NCBI RefSeq assembly: GCF_039852015.1
Contig: NZ_CP156628.1
Span: 558,001 to 622,000, forward strand
Direction: 5' to 3'
Origin: Robbsia sp. KACC 23696
Lineage (GTDB): Bacteria; Pseudomonadota; Gammaproteobacteria; Burkholderiales; Burkholderiaceae
Length of the DNA stretch: 64,000 nt
Shown piece after piece: positions 9,523 through 18,020 of the stretch. The notes below the pieces were generated by a model that worked only from the letters and a program-made list of their open reading frames with translations, had not been told where the DNA came from and did not search any database. Within the stretch, counting starts at the first letter, position 1; every line of letters begins with the position of its first letter. Position numbers and translations under genes: made by a program.

Positions 9523-10986
9523 ATGGGAAAACAACTGCAGCGCGTGCTGAGCGACGTGCCCGGCCTGGACACCATCCTGTGCGGAGGCTTGATCGCCGGA
9601 TCGTCCTACATTATTCAGGGCATGCCCGGAGCCGGTAAAACGATCCTGGCCAACCAAGTCGCATTCGGGCAGGCGCGCGCAGGGCACAAGATCCTTTATG
9701 TGACGCTCCTCGCGGAATCGCACGACCGACTGTTCCAGTCCTTGTCGACGCTCGATTTCTTCGATGCCTCGGTGATCGGCACGCAACTGGTCTATATCAG
9801 CCTGTTTCAGACGCTGCGCGATGAAGGGTTGTCGGCGCTGGTGGCGGTATTGCGCAAGGAGTTGTCGCGTCAGCAGTGCTCGATGCTGGTGATGGATGGG
9901 CTGTTGAATGCCCGCGATCGCGGCGACACGGATCTCGACGTGAAGTCTTTCGTTGCCGAGTTGCAGGGTCATGCTGCTTTCACCCATTGCACCGTCCTGT
10001 TTCTCACGAGTGCGCGAATCGACGACGCGAGCCCGGAACACACCATGGTCGATGGCGTGATCCAATTGCAAAGCGAGGAAGTCGGCTCGCGAACCGTCCG
10101 TCAGTTGAAGGTCACCAAGTCGCGCGGTAGCGATTCGATCAACGGCATGCACCAGTACAGCATCGCGTCGAACGGGCTGTCGGTCTATCCGCGCCTGGAA
10201 GCGGTGTTGTCCCGTCCGAGCAACATTGAGTCGCCTGAATCCACGCGGGTTCCCAGCGGTGTCACCGGTCTCGATCCCTTGATCGGGGGCGGTCTGCCGA
10301 AAGCGTCGGTGACGCTATTGCTCGGCCCGTCGGGAAGCGGCAAGACCACTTGCTGTCTTAATTTCCTGACGGCCGCCTCGCCCGAATCGCCGGCGCTGTA
10401 TTTCGGATTTTACGAAACCCAGGCGCGCCTTGCCTTGAAAGGGCGGGCGTTCGGCATCGACCTGGATGCGCTGATCGATTCCGGCGCGGTCCATATACTG
10501 TGGAATCCGCTGACGGAAAACCTGCTGGACGCCTTGGCGCATCAATTGCTGAACGCGGTGAAGCGCTTGGGTGTCGCCCGCGTCGCGATCGACGGTTTCG
10601 GCGGTTTCGAGCGGGCGGCGGGGAATGCCGGCCGTCTGCCGGAGTTCCTGTCCGCGCTCAGTAATGAACTGCGCGCGCTCGGCGTGACGACGGTGGCAAC
10701 GTTGGAGTCGCGCGTGGTGTCAGGCGCCGGGTATGGCGCAGCGTCGCCGACCTTGTCGTCGGCGATGGACAACCTTCTGTTGATTCGTCAGCGCGAAACG
10801 CCGGAAGGGATCGCGCGCTCGATGATTCCGGTGAAGGTACGAGACAGCGTGTTCGATTCATCGGCACGGAAGCTGTTCTTCAATGAACGGGGGCTGTTCG
10901 TCGACGGCCTGCTGGATTTGCCTACGCTTGAAACGGGGCAGCGGTACGAGACACACTTCAGCAGCCCTGACGACGCTGGAACGTGA
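9523..10986 (+). CDS. KaiC-like double RecA-fold ATPase
   Basis: A 487-residue protein with two tandem KaiC/RadA-type ATPase domains. Walker A motifs are GMPGAGKT (33-40) and GPSGSGKT (268-275), each preceded by the KaiC hallmark LDxxxxGG (LDTILCGGL, LDPLIGGGL). Cyanobacterial KaiC autophosphorylates next to the second ATPase site; no matching Ser-Thr pair is evident here. No KaiA or KaiB gene is nearby. In proteobacteria such proteins usually travel with response regulators, as here: the next gene overlaps by four bases. The ATG at 9523 is chosen as the first Met before the domain. Its SD (AGGCGG) is far, so an upstream GTG or TTG is possible; the reading frame stays open back into the terminator, which cannot be coding start. 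Confidence 0.85.
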   Translation: MGKQLQRVLSDVPGLDTILCGGLIAGSSYIIQGMPGAGKTILANQVAFGQARAGHKILYVTLLAESHDRLFQSLSTLDFFDASVIGTQLVYISLFQTLRDEGLSALVAVLRKELSRQQCSMLVMDGLLNARDRGDTDLDVKSFVAELQGHAAFTHCTVLFLTSARIDDASPEHTMVDGVIQLQSEEVGSRTVRQLKVTKSRGSDSINGMHQYSIASNGLSVYPRLEAVLSRPSNIESPESTRVPSGVTGLDPLIGGGLPKASVTLLLGPSGSGKTTCCLNFLTAASPESPALYFGFYETQARLALKGRAFGIDLDALIDSGAVHILWNPLTENLLDALAHQLLNAVKRLGVARVAIDGFGGFERAAGNAGRLPEFLSALSNELRALGVTTVATLESRVVSGAGYGAASPTLSSAMDNLLLIRQRETPEGIARSMIPVKVRDSVFDSSARKLFFNERGLFVDGLLDLPTLETGQRYETHFSSPDDAGT

Positions 10987-11702
10987 TGGTCGACTCTCTC
11001 GCGCATCGTCCGCACAAGGCCCGCCTCGTTATCGTCGACGATGAATCGTTGATCGTCGAGTCGCTGGCGTTCGTGCTGGAGGACGAAGGTTATGAAGTCT
11101 ATGCCGCATCGAACGGCAGGGCTGCGCTCGATCTGATCAAAGCGGTATTGCCGGCGCTCGTCATCACGGACTTCATGATGCCGGTGATGTCGGGCCAGGA
11201 GTTGGCCGAATCGCTGAAAGCGGATCCGTTGTATTCCACGATCCCCGTAATCCTGGCGAGCGCGGTTCAGAGCGATCAGGCGCGCAAGCGTCAGGATTTG
11301 TTCGATGCGGTTTTCGACAAGCCCTATCGGCTGCCCTTGTTGATCGATACTGTCGCGCGCTTGTTGGCGCGACAAACGCCCGGCACGTCGACGCAGAATG
11401 CACCGCCCGCCGCCGTGCCCATCGAGGAGCCGGTCTTCCTGTTAGGCAACGGTCAAGCGACCGTACCCGCCTTCCAGTTTTCCTTCCTGTTCCAGGGGCG
11501 GGATTATCGCGTGCTGGTGACCGACGACTTCCTGAACCGACACGCGGATGCGTTAAGCGTCCTGGGTGGCCGCGATCACATCCTCGGCAAGTATCGTAAA
11601 ACCTTCGAAGCGATCGCGATCGGCAAGATCCTGCGCGGCGACGAAGAACCGGTACGCATCATCGGCGACGATCTCGCGCCGAAGAACGGAGCGGCCCGCT
11701 AA
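10983..11702 (+). CDS. Response regulator with CheY-like receiver and DUF1488-like C-terminal domain
   Basis: This 239-residue protein has a complete receiver domain at 13-130: acid pair Asp19-Asp20, phospho-acceptor Asp63 (ITDFMMP), Ser93 and Lys113. Instead of a DNA-binding or enzyme output domain, residues about 155-235 resemble the small DUF1488 family of Burkholderiales (FQFSFLFQGRDYRV, then a YRKTFEAIA helix); this is my pattern match and not a search result. The start is GTG at 10983 (or ATG at 10986), overlapping the KaiC-like stop, so the two are translationally coupled and probably form one signalling unit. No histidine kinase gene is adjacent. Confidence 0.85.
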   Translation: MMVDSLAHRPHKARLVIVDDESLIVESLAFVLEDEGYEVYAASNGRAALDLIKAVLPALVITDFMMPVMSGQELAESLKADPLYSTIPVILASAVQSDQARKRQDLFDAVFDKPYRLPLLIDTVARLLARQTPGTSTQNAPPAAVPIEEPVFLLGNGQATVPAFQFSFLFQGRDYRVLVTDDFLNRHADALSVLGGRDHILGKYRKTFEAIAIGKILRGDEEPVRIIGDDLAPKNGAAR

Positions 11703-11741
11703 GCAGGTCGGCCGAGCGGGCAAATCGGGTTTCCTGTCTTC

Positions 11742-12758
11742 CTAGCCGTTGCGGAACAGGAAGCTGTATCCGTTCAGTGCCGGGACGCCGCCGAGGTGGG
11801 CGTACAGCACTTTCGAGCCCTCCGGGAATTCGCCATTGCGAACCATCTGGATCATCCCGTCCATCGACTTCCCTTCATATACCGGGTCGGTCAGCACCCC
11901 CTCCAGCGTCGCGCAAAGGCGAATCGCTTCCAGCGTCCCTTCATTCGGCAGGCCATATTCCGGTCCGCCGAAGCGGGTATCCAGAATGACATCGTCGGCG
12001 GTGATGTCTTGGTTCAGTTCGACCAGCGCGGCGGTGTTCTTGGCGATGCGAAGCACCTGTTCGCGCGTGCGTTCCGGCTTCGCCGAGGCATCGATGCCGA
12101 TCACGCGTCGCGCGCGGCCGTCGGCGGCGAAACCGACGATCATGCCGGCCTGCGTGCTGCCGGTGACGGCACAGACGACGATGTAGTCGAACGTGAATCC
12201 CAACTCGGCTTCTTGCTGCCGCACTTCCTCGGCGAATGAAACGAATCCGAGTCCGCCTAATGGATGTTCGGAACACCCTGCCGGAATCGGAAACGGCTTG
12301 CCGCCTGCCGCGCGGACGCTTTCCATCGCGTCCTCCCAGCTCTTGCGAATCCCGATATCGAACCCGTCGGCGACCAGTCGGACGTCGGCGCCCATGATCC
12401 GCGACATCTGGATATTGCCGACTCGGTCATAGACGGCGTCCGAGTAATTCACCCAGTTTTCCTGTACCAGAACGCACTTCATGCCAAGGTGCGCGGCGAC
12501 GGCCGCAACCTGTCGGGTCTGATTGGATTGAATGCCGCCGATGGACACCAGCGTGTCGCATCCCTGCTCAATCGCTTCCGGAATCAAATATTCGAGTTTC
12601 CGCGTCTTGTTCCCGCCGAAAGCGAGCCCGCTGTTGCAGTCTTCGCGCTTGGCATACAGCGCGACTTTGCCGCCCAAGTGCGCGCTCAGACGTTTCAGCG
12701 GTTGGATCGGCGTGGGACCAAAGGTCAGTGGGTATTTGGGAAAGCGGTGCAAGTTCAT
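11742..12758 (-). CDS. acdS: 1-aminocyclopropane-1-carboxylate (ACC) deaminase
   Basis: This PLP enzyme cleaves ACC, the ethylene precursor made by plants, to 2-oxobutanoate and ammonia. At 338 residues it has exactly the family length. The residues that separate true ACC deaminase from D-cysteine desulfhydrase are all present: Lys51 (PLP lysine, GGNKTRK), Ser78, Tyr294, Glu295 (DPVYEGKS) and Leu322 (AHLGG). The ATG at 12758 has GAGGAA 6 nt upstream; a longer start at 12833 is rejected. It is divergent from an Lrp-type gene that fits acdR, the usual activator. A perfect 8-bp inverted repeat lies 35 bp upstream of the start codon. Confidence 0.97.
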   Translation of the reverse strand: MNLHRFPKYPLTFGPTPIQPLKRLSAHLGGKVALYAKREDCNSGLAFGGNKTRKLEYLIPEAIEQGCDTLVSIGGIQSNQTRQVAAVAAHLGMKCVLVQENWVNYSDAVYDRVGNIQMSRIMGADVRLVADGFDIGIRKSWEDAMESVRAAGGKPFPIPAGCSEHPLGGLGFVSFAEEVRQQEAELGFTFDYIVVCAVTGSTQAGMIVGFAADGRARRVIGIDASAKPERTREQVLRIAKNTAALVELNQDITADDVILDTRFGGPEYGLPNEGTLEAIRLCATLEGVLTDPVYEGKSMDGMIQMVRNGEFPEGSKVLYAHLGGVPALNGYSFLFRNG

Positions 12759-12792
12759 GGCGGGTTCCTCGATAAGGGGGGTGTTCTGCAAC

Positions 12793-12814
12793 CCGTGTCG
12801 GCGCATCGACACGG
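12793..12814. promoter_or_regulatory. Inverted repeat in the acdS leader
   Basis: CCGTGTCG and CGACACGG are perfect 8-bp arms with a 6-bp gap. The repeat lies between acdS and acdR, about 35 bp before the acdS start. It could be a regulator site or an mRNA hairpin near the acdS ribosome-binding site. The rest of the 199-bp gap is AT-rich (about 12838-12957), as expected for an Lrp-bound divergent promoter. Confidence 0.45.
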
Positions 12815-12957
12815 ACCGTGATGGGATGCACAACAGAGCAAAATGCTATCGAAGTTCTCACGAAATTTGCGTGCGAATAAAATAGGCTATACCTACTTTA
12901 GCGGGATTTTTCTTAACCGAATCGTGGATACATTGTGAAAAAAAGGGATTTCACGCA

Positions 12958-13458
12958 ATGAAAAAAATGTCTCTACCGACCGATGCGTCGTCGAATGCGG
13001 TGCAGATGGACCGCGTCGATCGGCAGATTTTGAAACAGCTGCAAACCGATGCGTCGATCTCGAACGTGGCGCTGGCGGCAAAGGTGAATCTCAGCGCGCC
13101 TGCGTGCTTGCGCCGCGTGGAGCGGTTAAAGGAAGCGGGGCTGATTCGCGCGACGGTGGCGCTGCTGGATCCGAAGAAACTGGATGCGGGGATGATGGTG
13201 ATCATCGGGGTCATGCTGGATCGCTCGACGCCGGAGTCGTTCATGCAGTTCGAAAAAGCCGCAGGCAAAGTGCCCGGCTGCATGGAATGCCATGTGGTCA
13301 CCGGCGAATTCGACTATTTCATGGTGCTGCGCACGCGCGACAACGACAGCTTCAACAAGCTGCATGCCGACCAATTGCTGTATCTGCCGGGCGTCCGGCA
13401 GATAAGGACCTTCATGGTATTGCGCGAAATCCTGTCGACGACGGTATTCCCGATCTGA
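12958..13458 (+). CDS. acdR: Lrp/AsnC-family regulator, ACC deaminase activator
   Basis: This 166-residue Lrp-type regulator has an N-terminal winged helix-turn-helix (about 17-75; DRQILKQLQ, then NLSAPACLRRVERL) and a C-terminal RAM ligand-binding domain (VPGCMECHVVTGEFDYFM). Its divergent position to acdS and its Lrp family match acdR of Pseudomonas and Burkholderia, which responds to ACC and leucine and activates acdS. The assignment rests on family and gene order. The start has only a weak SD (GGGAT). Confidence 0.85.
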   Translation: MKKMSLPTDASSNAVQMDRVDRQILKQLQTDASISNVALAAKVNLSAPACLRRVERLKEAGLIRATVALLDPKKLDAGMMVIIGVMLDRSTPESFMQFEKAAGKVPGCMECHVVTGEFDYFMVLRTRDNDSFNKLHADQLLYLPGVRQIRTFMVLREILSTTVFPI

Positions 13459-13467
13459 CGGGTCGTC

Positions 13468-14718
13468 TTAGGCGGTCCGCGGACGTTTGACGAGGATCCA
13501 CCACGCGAGCCCGCCGGCCGCGACACCCCATAAGGCAGAGCCGATGCCGCCGATGGTCACGCCCGATGCCGTCACGAGGAACGTCAATAAGGCTGGTTCG
13601 CGCGCGACGTCGGATTGCATTGCACCGGCAAGGGCACTACCGATCGTGCTGAACAGCGCAATACCGGCCAGCGCGGCGATCAAGGCGGGCGGGAATACGG
13701 CAAAGATCGTCGCGACCGTGGCACCGAACAAACCCACCACCAAATAGAAGACCCCTGCGGCGAAACTGGCCTTGTACCGCTGAGCCGGGTCCGGGTGCGC
13801 CTCGGCGCTCTGACAGATGGCGGCGCTGATCGCGGCGAGATTGACCGCAAAGCAGCCGAACGGGGCGAGCACGAGCCCGAGAATACCGGTCCAGGTAATC
13901 GCGGGAGAGACGGGGACATCGCGATAACCCGCCGCGCGCAATGCGGATACGCCGGGCACGTTCTGCGAGGCCATCGTCACGATGAACAAGGGCAGCCCGA
14001 TACCGACGATCGTCGCCCAGTGCCACTGCGGCATGACGAACACCGGGTGCGCCACGCCGAAAGTCAGGCCGGGAAGATCGAGGCGCAAGGTGTGTTGCTG
14101 CCAAGCGATGGCGGTGCCGACCAGCAGCGTCGCCAGGATCGCATATCGCGGCAAGGCGCGTTTGCATAGCAGATAGACGAGCAACATCGCGCCGACGAGC
14201 AGCGGCTGCGAGGGGAGCACTGAAAACACCGAAATGCCGAAGTGCACCAGAATGCCCGCGAGCATCGCACTGGCCAGGGGCAGCGGAATGCGATTCATGA
14301 TGCGTTCGAACCAGCCGGTCATGCCGCATAGCGTGATCAGAAACGAGGAAAACAGGAATGCACCGATCGCCTCGCCCATGCTGTGACCGGGAAGGCTCAC
14401 CGCCAGCAAGGCCGCGCCGGGCGTCGACCACGCGGTGACGACGGGTGCACGATAGCGCCATGACAACACGCAACTGCTCAAGCCCATGGCGAGCCCGAGG
14501 ACGCCCATCCAGCCGCCGAAGGTGCGAGCGTCGGCGCCCGCCGCATTCGCTGCTTGCAGGACGATCGCCCCGGAGCTGACGACGCCGACCAGCACCGTGA
14601 TGAAACCGGCGACCACGGTGGAGAAGGGCCAGCGAGCAGATGGCGGCGGGGCACTGCCGGGACTGCTGGATTCGGGCGCCGGTGACGGCGTGTTGTCGGG
14701 TGATGCGATGGACGTCAT
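13468..14718 (-). CDS. BenE-family benzoate/H+ symporter-like transporter
   Basis: A 416-residue inner-membrane carrier with about 12 helices. The pattern WSTPGAALL near residue 100 and the block FGCFAVNLAAISAAICQSAEAHPD in the second half are typical of BenE. Family members import benzoate with protons, but no benzoate-degradation gene is present here, so the substrate is open. It ends 9 bp from the acdR stop (convergent). A polar Ser/Pro-rich N-terminal tail of about 30 residues precedes helix 1. Confidence 0.85.
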   Translation of the reverse strand: MTSIASPDNTPSPAPESSSPGSAPPPSARWPFSTVVAGFITVLVGVVSSGAIVLQAANAAGADARTFGGWMGVLGLAMGLSSCVLSWRYRAPVVTAWSTPGAALLAVSLPGHSMGEAIGAFLFSSFLITLCGMTGWFERIMNRIPLPLASAMLAGILVHFGISVFSVLPSQPLLVGAMLLVYLLCKRALPRYAILATLLVGTAIAWQQHTLRLDLPGLTFGVAHPVFVMPQWHWATIVGIGLPLFIVTMASQNVPGVSALRAAGYRDVPVSPAITWTGILGLVLAPFGCFAVNLAAISAAICQSAEAHPDPAQRYKASFAAGVFYLVVGLFGATVATIFAVFPPALIAALAGIALFSTIGSALAGAMQSDVAREPALLTFLVTASGVTIGGIGSALWGVAAGGLAWWILVKRPRTA

Positions 14719-14838
14719 GTCTTTTATACGGCTTACGGATTAGCGAAAAGGTCGAAGGCTGAGGGGGCGTCGGGTCGCCGGGGCGGCGTGTTGCGCGTCG
14801 GGGCGGTGCACGCGGCAGGTTGCGAAGGGGACCGGCGA

Positions 14839-15843
14839 TCAGGGTGAGAAGGGCGACATCGATGCGAGCGCCGGCGGCATCGCCAACGGCGAATACAGGC
14901 CGGTCCGGTCCGGATCGACGACGTGTTGCGCGATCGACTCGCGCATCATCTCGGTGAAGCGTCGCAGCTTGGCCGGGTAAAAACGTGCGTAAGGATAAAC
15001 CAGGTAGACCGGCAACGGGGCGGCACGCCAGTGCGGCGCCAGTTGCACCAGCGCGCCGGCCTCCAGATCGTCGCCGACGATCCACGACGACGATGCACAA
15101 ACGCCCAGACCTTCCAAGGCGGCCGCGCGTATCGCGTACAGGCTGTCCGTCAGCATCCGAGGCCGAAAGGTGATCTGCTGGCTCGCGCCGGTTTCGTCGT
15201 GCGTCAGCGTCAGGTTGCTGCGATAAAACTGTTTCAAGGCAAGCCAGGGCAAGCTCGCTAATTGCTCCGGCTCCTGCGGTATGCGCTGGCGACCCAGCAG
15301 CGCAGGCGCGGCCACGACGATGCGGGGCACATGCGCCACCAAAATGGCGACGAGCGAGGGGTCGTGCAGCTCGCCGATCTGGATGGCGCAATCGACGCCG
15401 TCGGCGACAAAGTCGGGGCCGCGGTCATGCAGCAACCATTCCACCTGCACTTTGGGATAACGCATCATGTAGCGCGAGAGGGCGGGAATGAATCGCTGCT
15501 GGCCGAATGCGTGCGGCGCCACGATGCGCAATAGCCCGGCCGGTTCGGCGTCGGCGCCACGCACGTCGGCTTCGAATGCCGCCCAATCCGCCAGCAGTTG
15601 TTTGGCCCGGTCGTAGCAGCGTTCGCCGTCGTCGGTGAGCTTCATCGCATGCGTCGTGCGCTGCAGCAAACGCACGCCAAAGGTTTTTTCGAGCCACTGC
15701 AAACGCCGGCTGACCGTGGGCTGCGTCGTGCCCATTTGCATCGCGGCGGCGGAGAGACTCCCAGCCTCGACGATCCGGACGAAGGTCTGCATCATCTCGA
15801 TGCGGTCGGCGGCGAGTACCGGTGGGGAAGTCATGTCATGCAA
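14839..15843 (-). CDS. LysR-family transcriptional regulator
   Basis: This 334-residue LysR regulator has an N-terminal winged HTH (MMQTFVRIVEAGSLSAAA, then TTQPTVSRRLQWLEKTFG) and a periplasmic-binding-protein-like effector domain (LRIVAPHAFGQQRF). It belongs to the large CrgA/DsdC-like group common in Burkholderia. It is divergent from an MFS gene 125 bp away and probably controls it. Two start codons (15843 and 15834) are equally possible and no clear SD decides. The C-terminal tail after about residue 310 is longer than usual. Confidence 0.85.
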   Translation of the reverse strand: MHDMTSPPVLAADRIEMMQTFVRIVEAGSLSAAAMQMGTTQPTVSRRLQWLEKTFGVRLLQRTTHAMKLTDDGERCYDRAKQLLADWAAFEADVRGADAEPAGLLRIVAPHAFGQQRFIPALSRYMMRYPKVQVEWLLHDRGPDFVADGVDCAIQIGELHDPSLVAILVAHVPRIVVAAPALLGRQRIPQEPEQLASLPWLALKQFYRSNLTLTHDETGASQQITFRPRMLTDSLYAIRAAALEGLGVCASSSWIVGDDLEAGALVQLAPHWRAAPLPVYLVYPYARFYPAKLRRFTEMMRESIAQHVVDPDRTGLYSPLAMPPALASMSPFSP

Positions 15844-15968
15844 TGCCCGATCTGGTTATACGTGAAGCGTATAACAATTCTGTTGCCGCGACCACTACGC
15901 AAGCGTGATAAAGATTGCGACACTGCGAGCACGTTTTCTCAGCTGGTCACTAATCCGGAATTTCACGC

Positions 15969-17174
15969 ATGTCTGCCATCCCTGCAAACCCGCATCCGCC
16001 GCTGTCATCGGCGTTGATCCTGTTCCTGGCCACCGGCTGTGGTCTCGCGGTTGCATCGCTTTACTACAATCAGCCGATGCTGGGCATTCTTGGCGCCGAC
16101 TTGCATGCCGACGCGCGCATGGTCGGGCTGATGCCGATGCTGACGCAACTCGGTTACGCGTTGGGCCTGCTGCTACTGGCGCCCTTGGGGGATCGCTACG
16201 ATCGGCGAACGATCATTCTGTCGAAAGCGATCGTGCTGACGCTCGCGCTGGCGGGGGCCGCGATCGCTCCCGGCATTCATATGCTGCTGCTCGCCAGCTT
16301 GGTGGTCGGATTGTCGGCCACCCTCGCGCAGGACATCGTGCCCGCCTCCGCGGCACTGGCGCCGGAAGCGCATCGCGGACGTGTCGTCGGCACCGTGATG
16401 ACGGGTTTGTTGCTCGGCATCCTGTTGTCGCGCGTGGTCAGCGGCATGATGGCGGCGAGCGCCGGCTGGCGGGCGATGTTCGCGCTGGCCGCCGTCAGCA
16501 TCGCGCTGTTTACGGTATTCGCCTGGCGCCAGCTGCCGCGGCTCGCCCCAACGACGCAATTGGGCTATCTGCAATTGCTGGCCTCCCTCGGCAGCCTCTG
16601 GCGTCGTCACCCGGCGCTGCGCCGTGCGGCGCTTGCCCAAGGCGCGTTGCAATTGGGGTTCAGCGCATTCTGGTCGACCTTGGCCGTGATGCTGCACGCA
16701 GCGCCGTACGGCATCGGCAGCGCCGGCGCCGGATTGTTCGGCCTGGCTGGTGCGGCGGGGGCGCTGGCGGCACCGATCGCCGGGCGAATCGCCGACCGAC
16801 GTGGCGCCAACTTTGGCACCCGCGTGGGGAGCGTGATCGCGACGCTGTCCTTCGCCGCGATGTTCTTGATGCCGTTATTGTCGGTGCCGGGACAGCTGAT
16901 CTTGCTGGCCGTCAGTGCGGTTGGATTCGATCTGGGCGTGCAAGCCACGTTGGTGTCGCACCAAACCATCGTCTATGGACTGGAGCCGGCGGCGCGTAGT
17001 CGATTGAACGCGGCCCTGTTCGTGACCGCCTTCCTCGGGATGGCGCTGGGTTCGGTATCGGGAAGTTTGCTGCTCGCGTCGGGCGGTTGGCCGGCCGTGG
17101 TGGCATTGTCGACCGCTGCCGCAGCGCTGGCTTTTACGATTCGGATGTGGCCAACGACCGAAGCGGTGCGGTGA
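15969..17174 (+). CDS. MFS transporter
   Basis: A 401-residue, 12-helix major facilitator. LYYNQPMLG in helix 1 and APLGDRYDRR in loop 2-3 mark the YnfM/NimT-like subfamily that often lies next to LysR regulators. Substrate and direction cannot be read from sequence. It is controlled, by position, by the divergent LysR gene. A perfect hairpin follows about 50 bp after the stop. Confidence 0.8.
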   Translation: MSAIPANPHPPLSSALILFLATGCGLAVASLYYNQPMLGILGADLHADARMVGLMPMLTQLGYALGLLLLAPLGDRYDRRTIILSKAIVLTLALAGAAIAPGIHMLLLASLVVGLSATLAQDIVPASAALAPEAHRGRVVGTVMTGLLLGILLSRVVSGMMAASAGWRAMFALAAVSIALFTVFAWRQLPRLAPTTQLGYLQLLASLGSLWRRHPALRRAALAQGALQLGFSAFWSTLAVMLHAAPYGIGSAGAGLFGLAGAAGALAAPIAGRIADRRGANFGTRVGSVIATLSFAAMFLMPLLSVPGQLILLAVSAVGFDLGVQATLVSHQTIVYGLEPAARSRLNAALFVTAFLGMALGSVSGSLLLASGGWPAVVALSTAAAALAFTIRMWPTTEAVR

Positions 17175-17224
17175 TCGAACGAGCGCGCTGCGCCATTGCG
17201 GTAGGGTGACGGCGAGATAGGTAG

Positions 17225-17255
17225 CGCGCTCCGCGTTGTATTCCCGCGGAGCGCG
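17225..17255. terminator. Hairpin between convergent genes
   Basis: Perfect 11-bp arms CGCGCTCCGCG / CGCGGAGCGCG surround a 9-nt loop, midway between the stops of the convergent MFS and DUF2848 genes. No U tract follows on either strand, so termination efficiency is uncertain. Confidence 0.5.
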
Positions 17256-17261
17256 GGCCGA

Positions 17262-18011
17262 TCAGGAAACGATCGGCAGCATCGCCACGGTGTAGCGATG
17301 CGTCAGCTGGCGGTCGAGCACCGGGTCGGTCAACTCGAGAATGAAGGTATCGCCGTCGGTCATTGCGGCCATCGCGCCGTGCACCGCCAGCGTGCCGCTG
17401 TACATCGCGCTGCGAGCCGGCAGGGCCGCATCCGCCGAGGGGGCCGATGCGTCGCGCGACCCGGTCTGCGCGTACAGGGACCACAGCGACGGCGGCGGCA
17501 AGAGCCCGGCGACGGTGCCGGATTGGTAGTCGATGCGTTGACCGTCGGCCTTGACGACCCACGATTGCATGTGGAGCTGATCCCAGTGCGGGGCGACATC
17601 CGCATACCGCCAGGCCTCGCGCGACACCGGCTTGGCGCAGACCTGCTTCGACACCGCCACCCCGTAGGCCTCGACTTCGCGGTCCGTATGATCGGAGCCG
17701 ATTGCGACTAGGGTCCCTTCCGGCGAATCGATCAAGACGCATTCGATTTCACCGCTGGACGTGCCGCCGAGCAGTTGCACGACAGGCGATTGGGTCAGCA
17801 GCGTATCGGCCACGCGGTAGAAACACGGCGTCGACGACGGCGGCGCGACACCGATTGCCGCCAGCTCGGCGATGTGGGCTTGGATGGCGGCGGCGTCGCG
17901 GCCGGCCCACCCGGCGATGACCAGTTGATCGATTTCGACGTCGAGGGCGGCGACATCCGTTGCCGACTGGGTTGCGCCGACGGCGCGAACGGCGAATTGC
18001 AGGGTGCTCAT
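17262..18011 (-). CDS. DUF2848-family protein (FAH-like fold)
   Basis: A 249-residue cytoplasmic protein of the DUF2848 family, distant relatives of fumarylacetoacetate hydrolases. The block GSDHTDREVEAYGVAVSKQ with its His/Asp/Glu cluster is the family signature, and the C-terminus (MYSGTLAVHG, then LELTDP) fits FAH-like barrels. The reaction is not established; cleavage or isomerisation of a keto acid is a guess. It begins 9 bp after the MHS transporter gene, so the two are surely cotranscribed and the transporter may bring its substrate. Confidence 0.75.
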   Translation of the reverse strand: MSTLQFAVRAVGATQSATDVAALDVEIDQLVIAGWAGRDAAAIQAHIAELAAIGVAPPSSTPCFYRVADTLLTQSPVVQLLGGTSSGEIECVLIDSPEGTLVAIGSDHTDREVEAYGVAVSKQVCAKPVSREAWRYADVAPHWDQLHMQSWVVKADGQRIDYQSGTVAGLLPPPSLWSLYAQTGSRDASAPSADAALPARSAMYSGTLAVHGAMAAMTDGDTFILELTDPVLDRQLTHRYTVAMLPIVS

Positions 18012-18020
18012 GACCTCTCC

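Noticed and set aside
11742-12758. D-cysteine desulfhydrase
   Set aside because: Glu295 and Leu322 are both present; desulfhydrases have Ser and Thr at these places.
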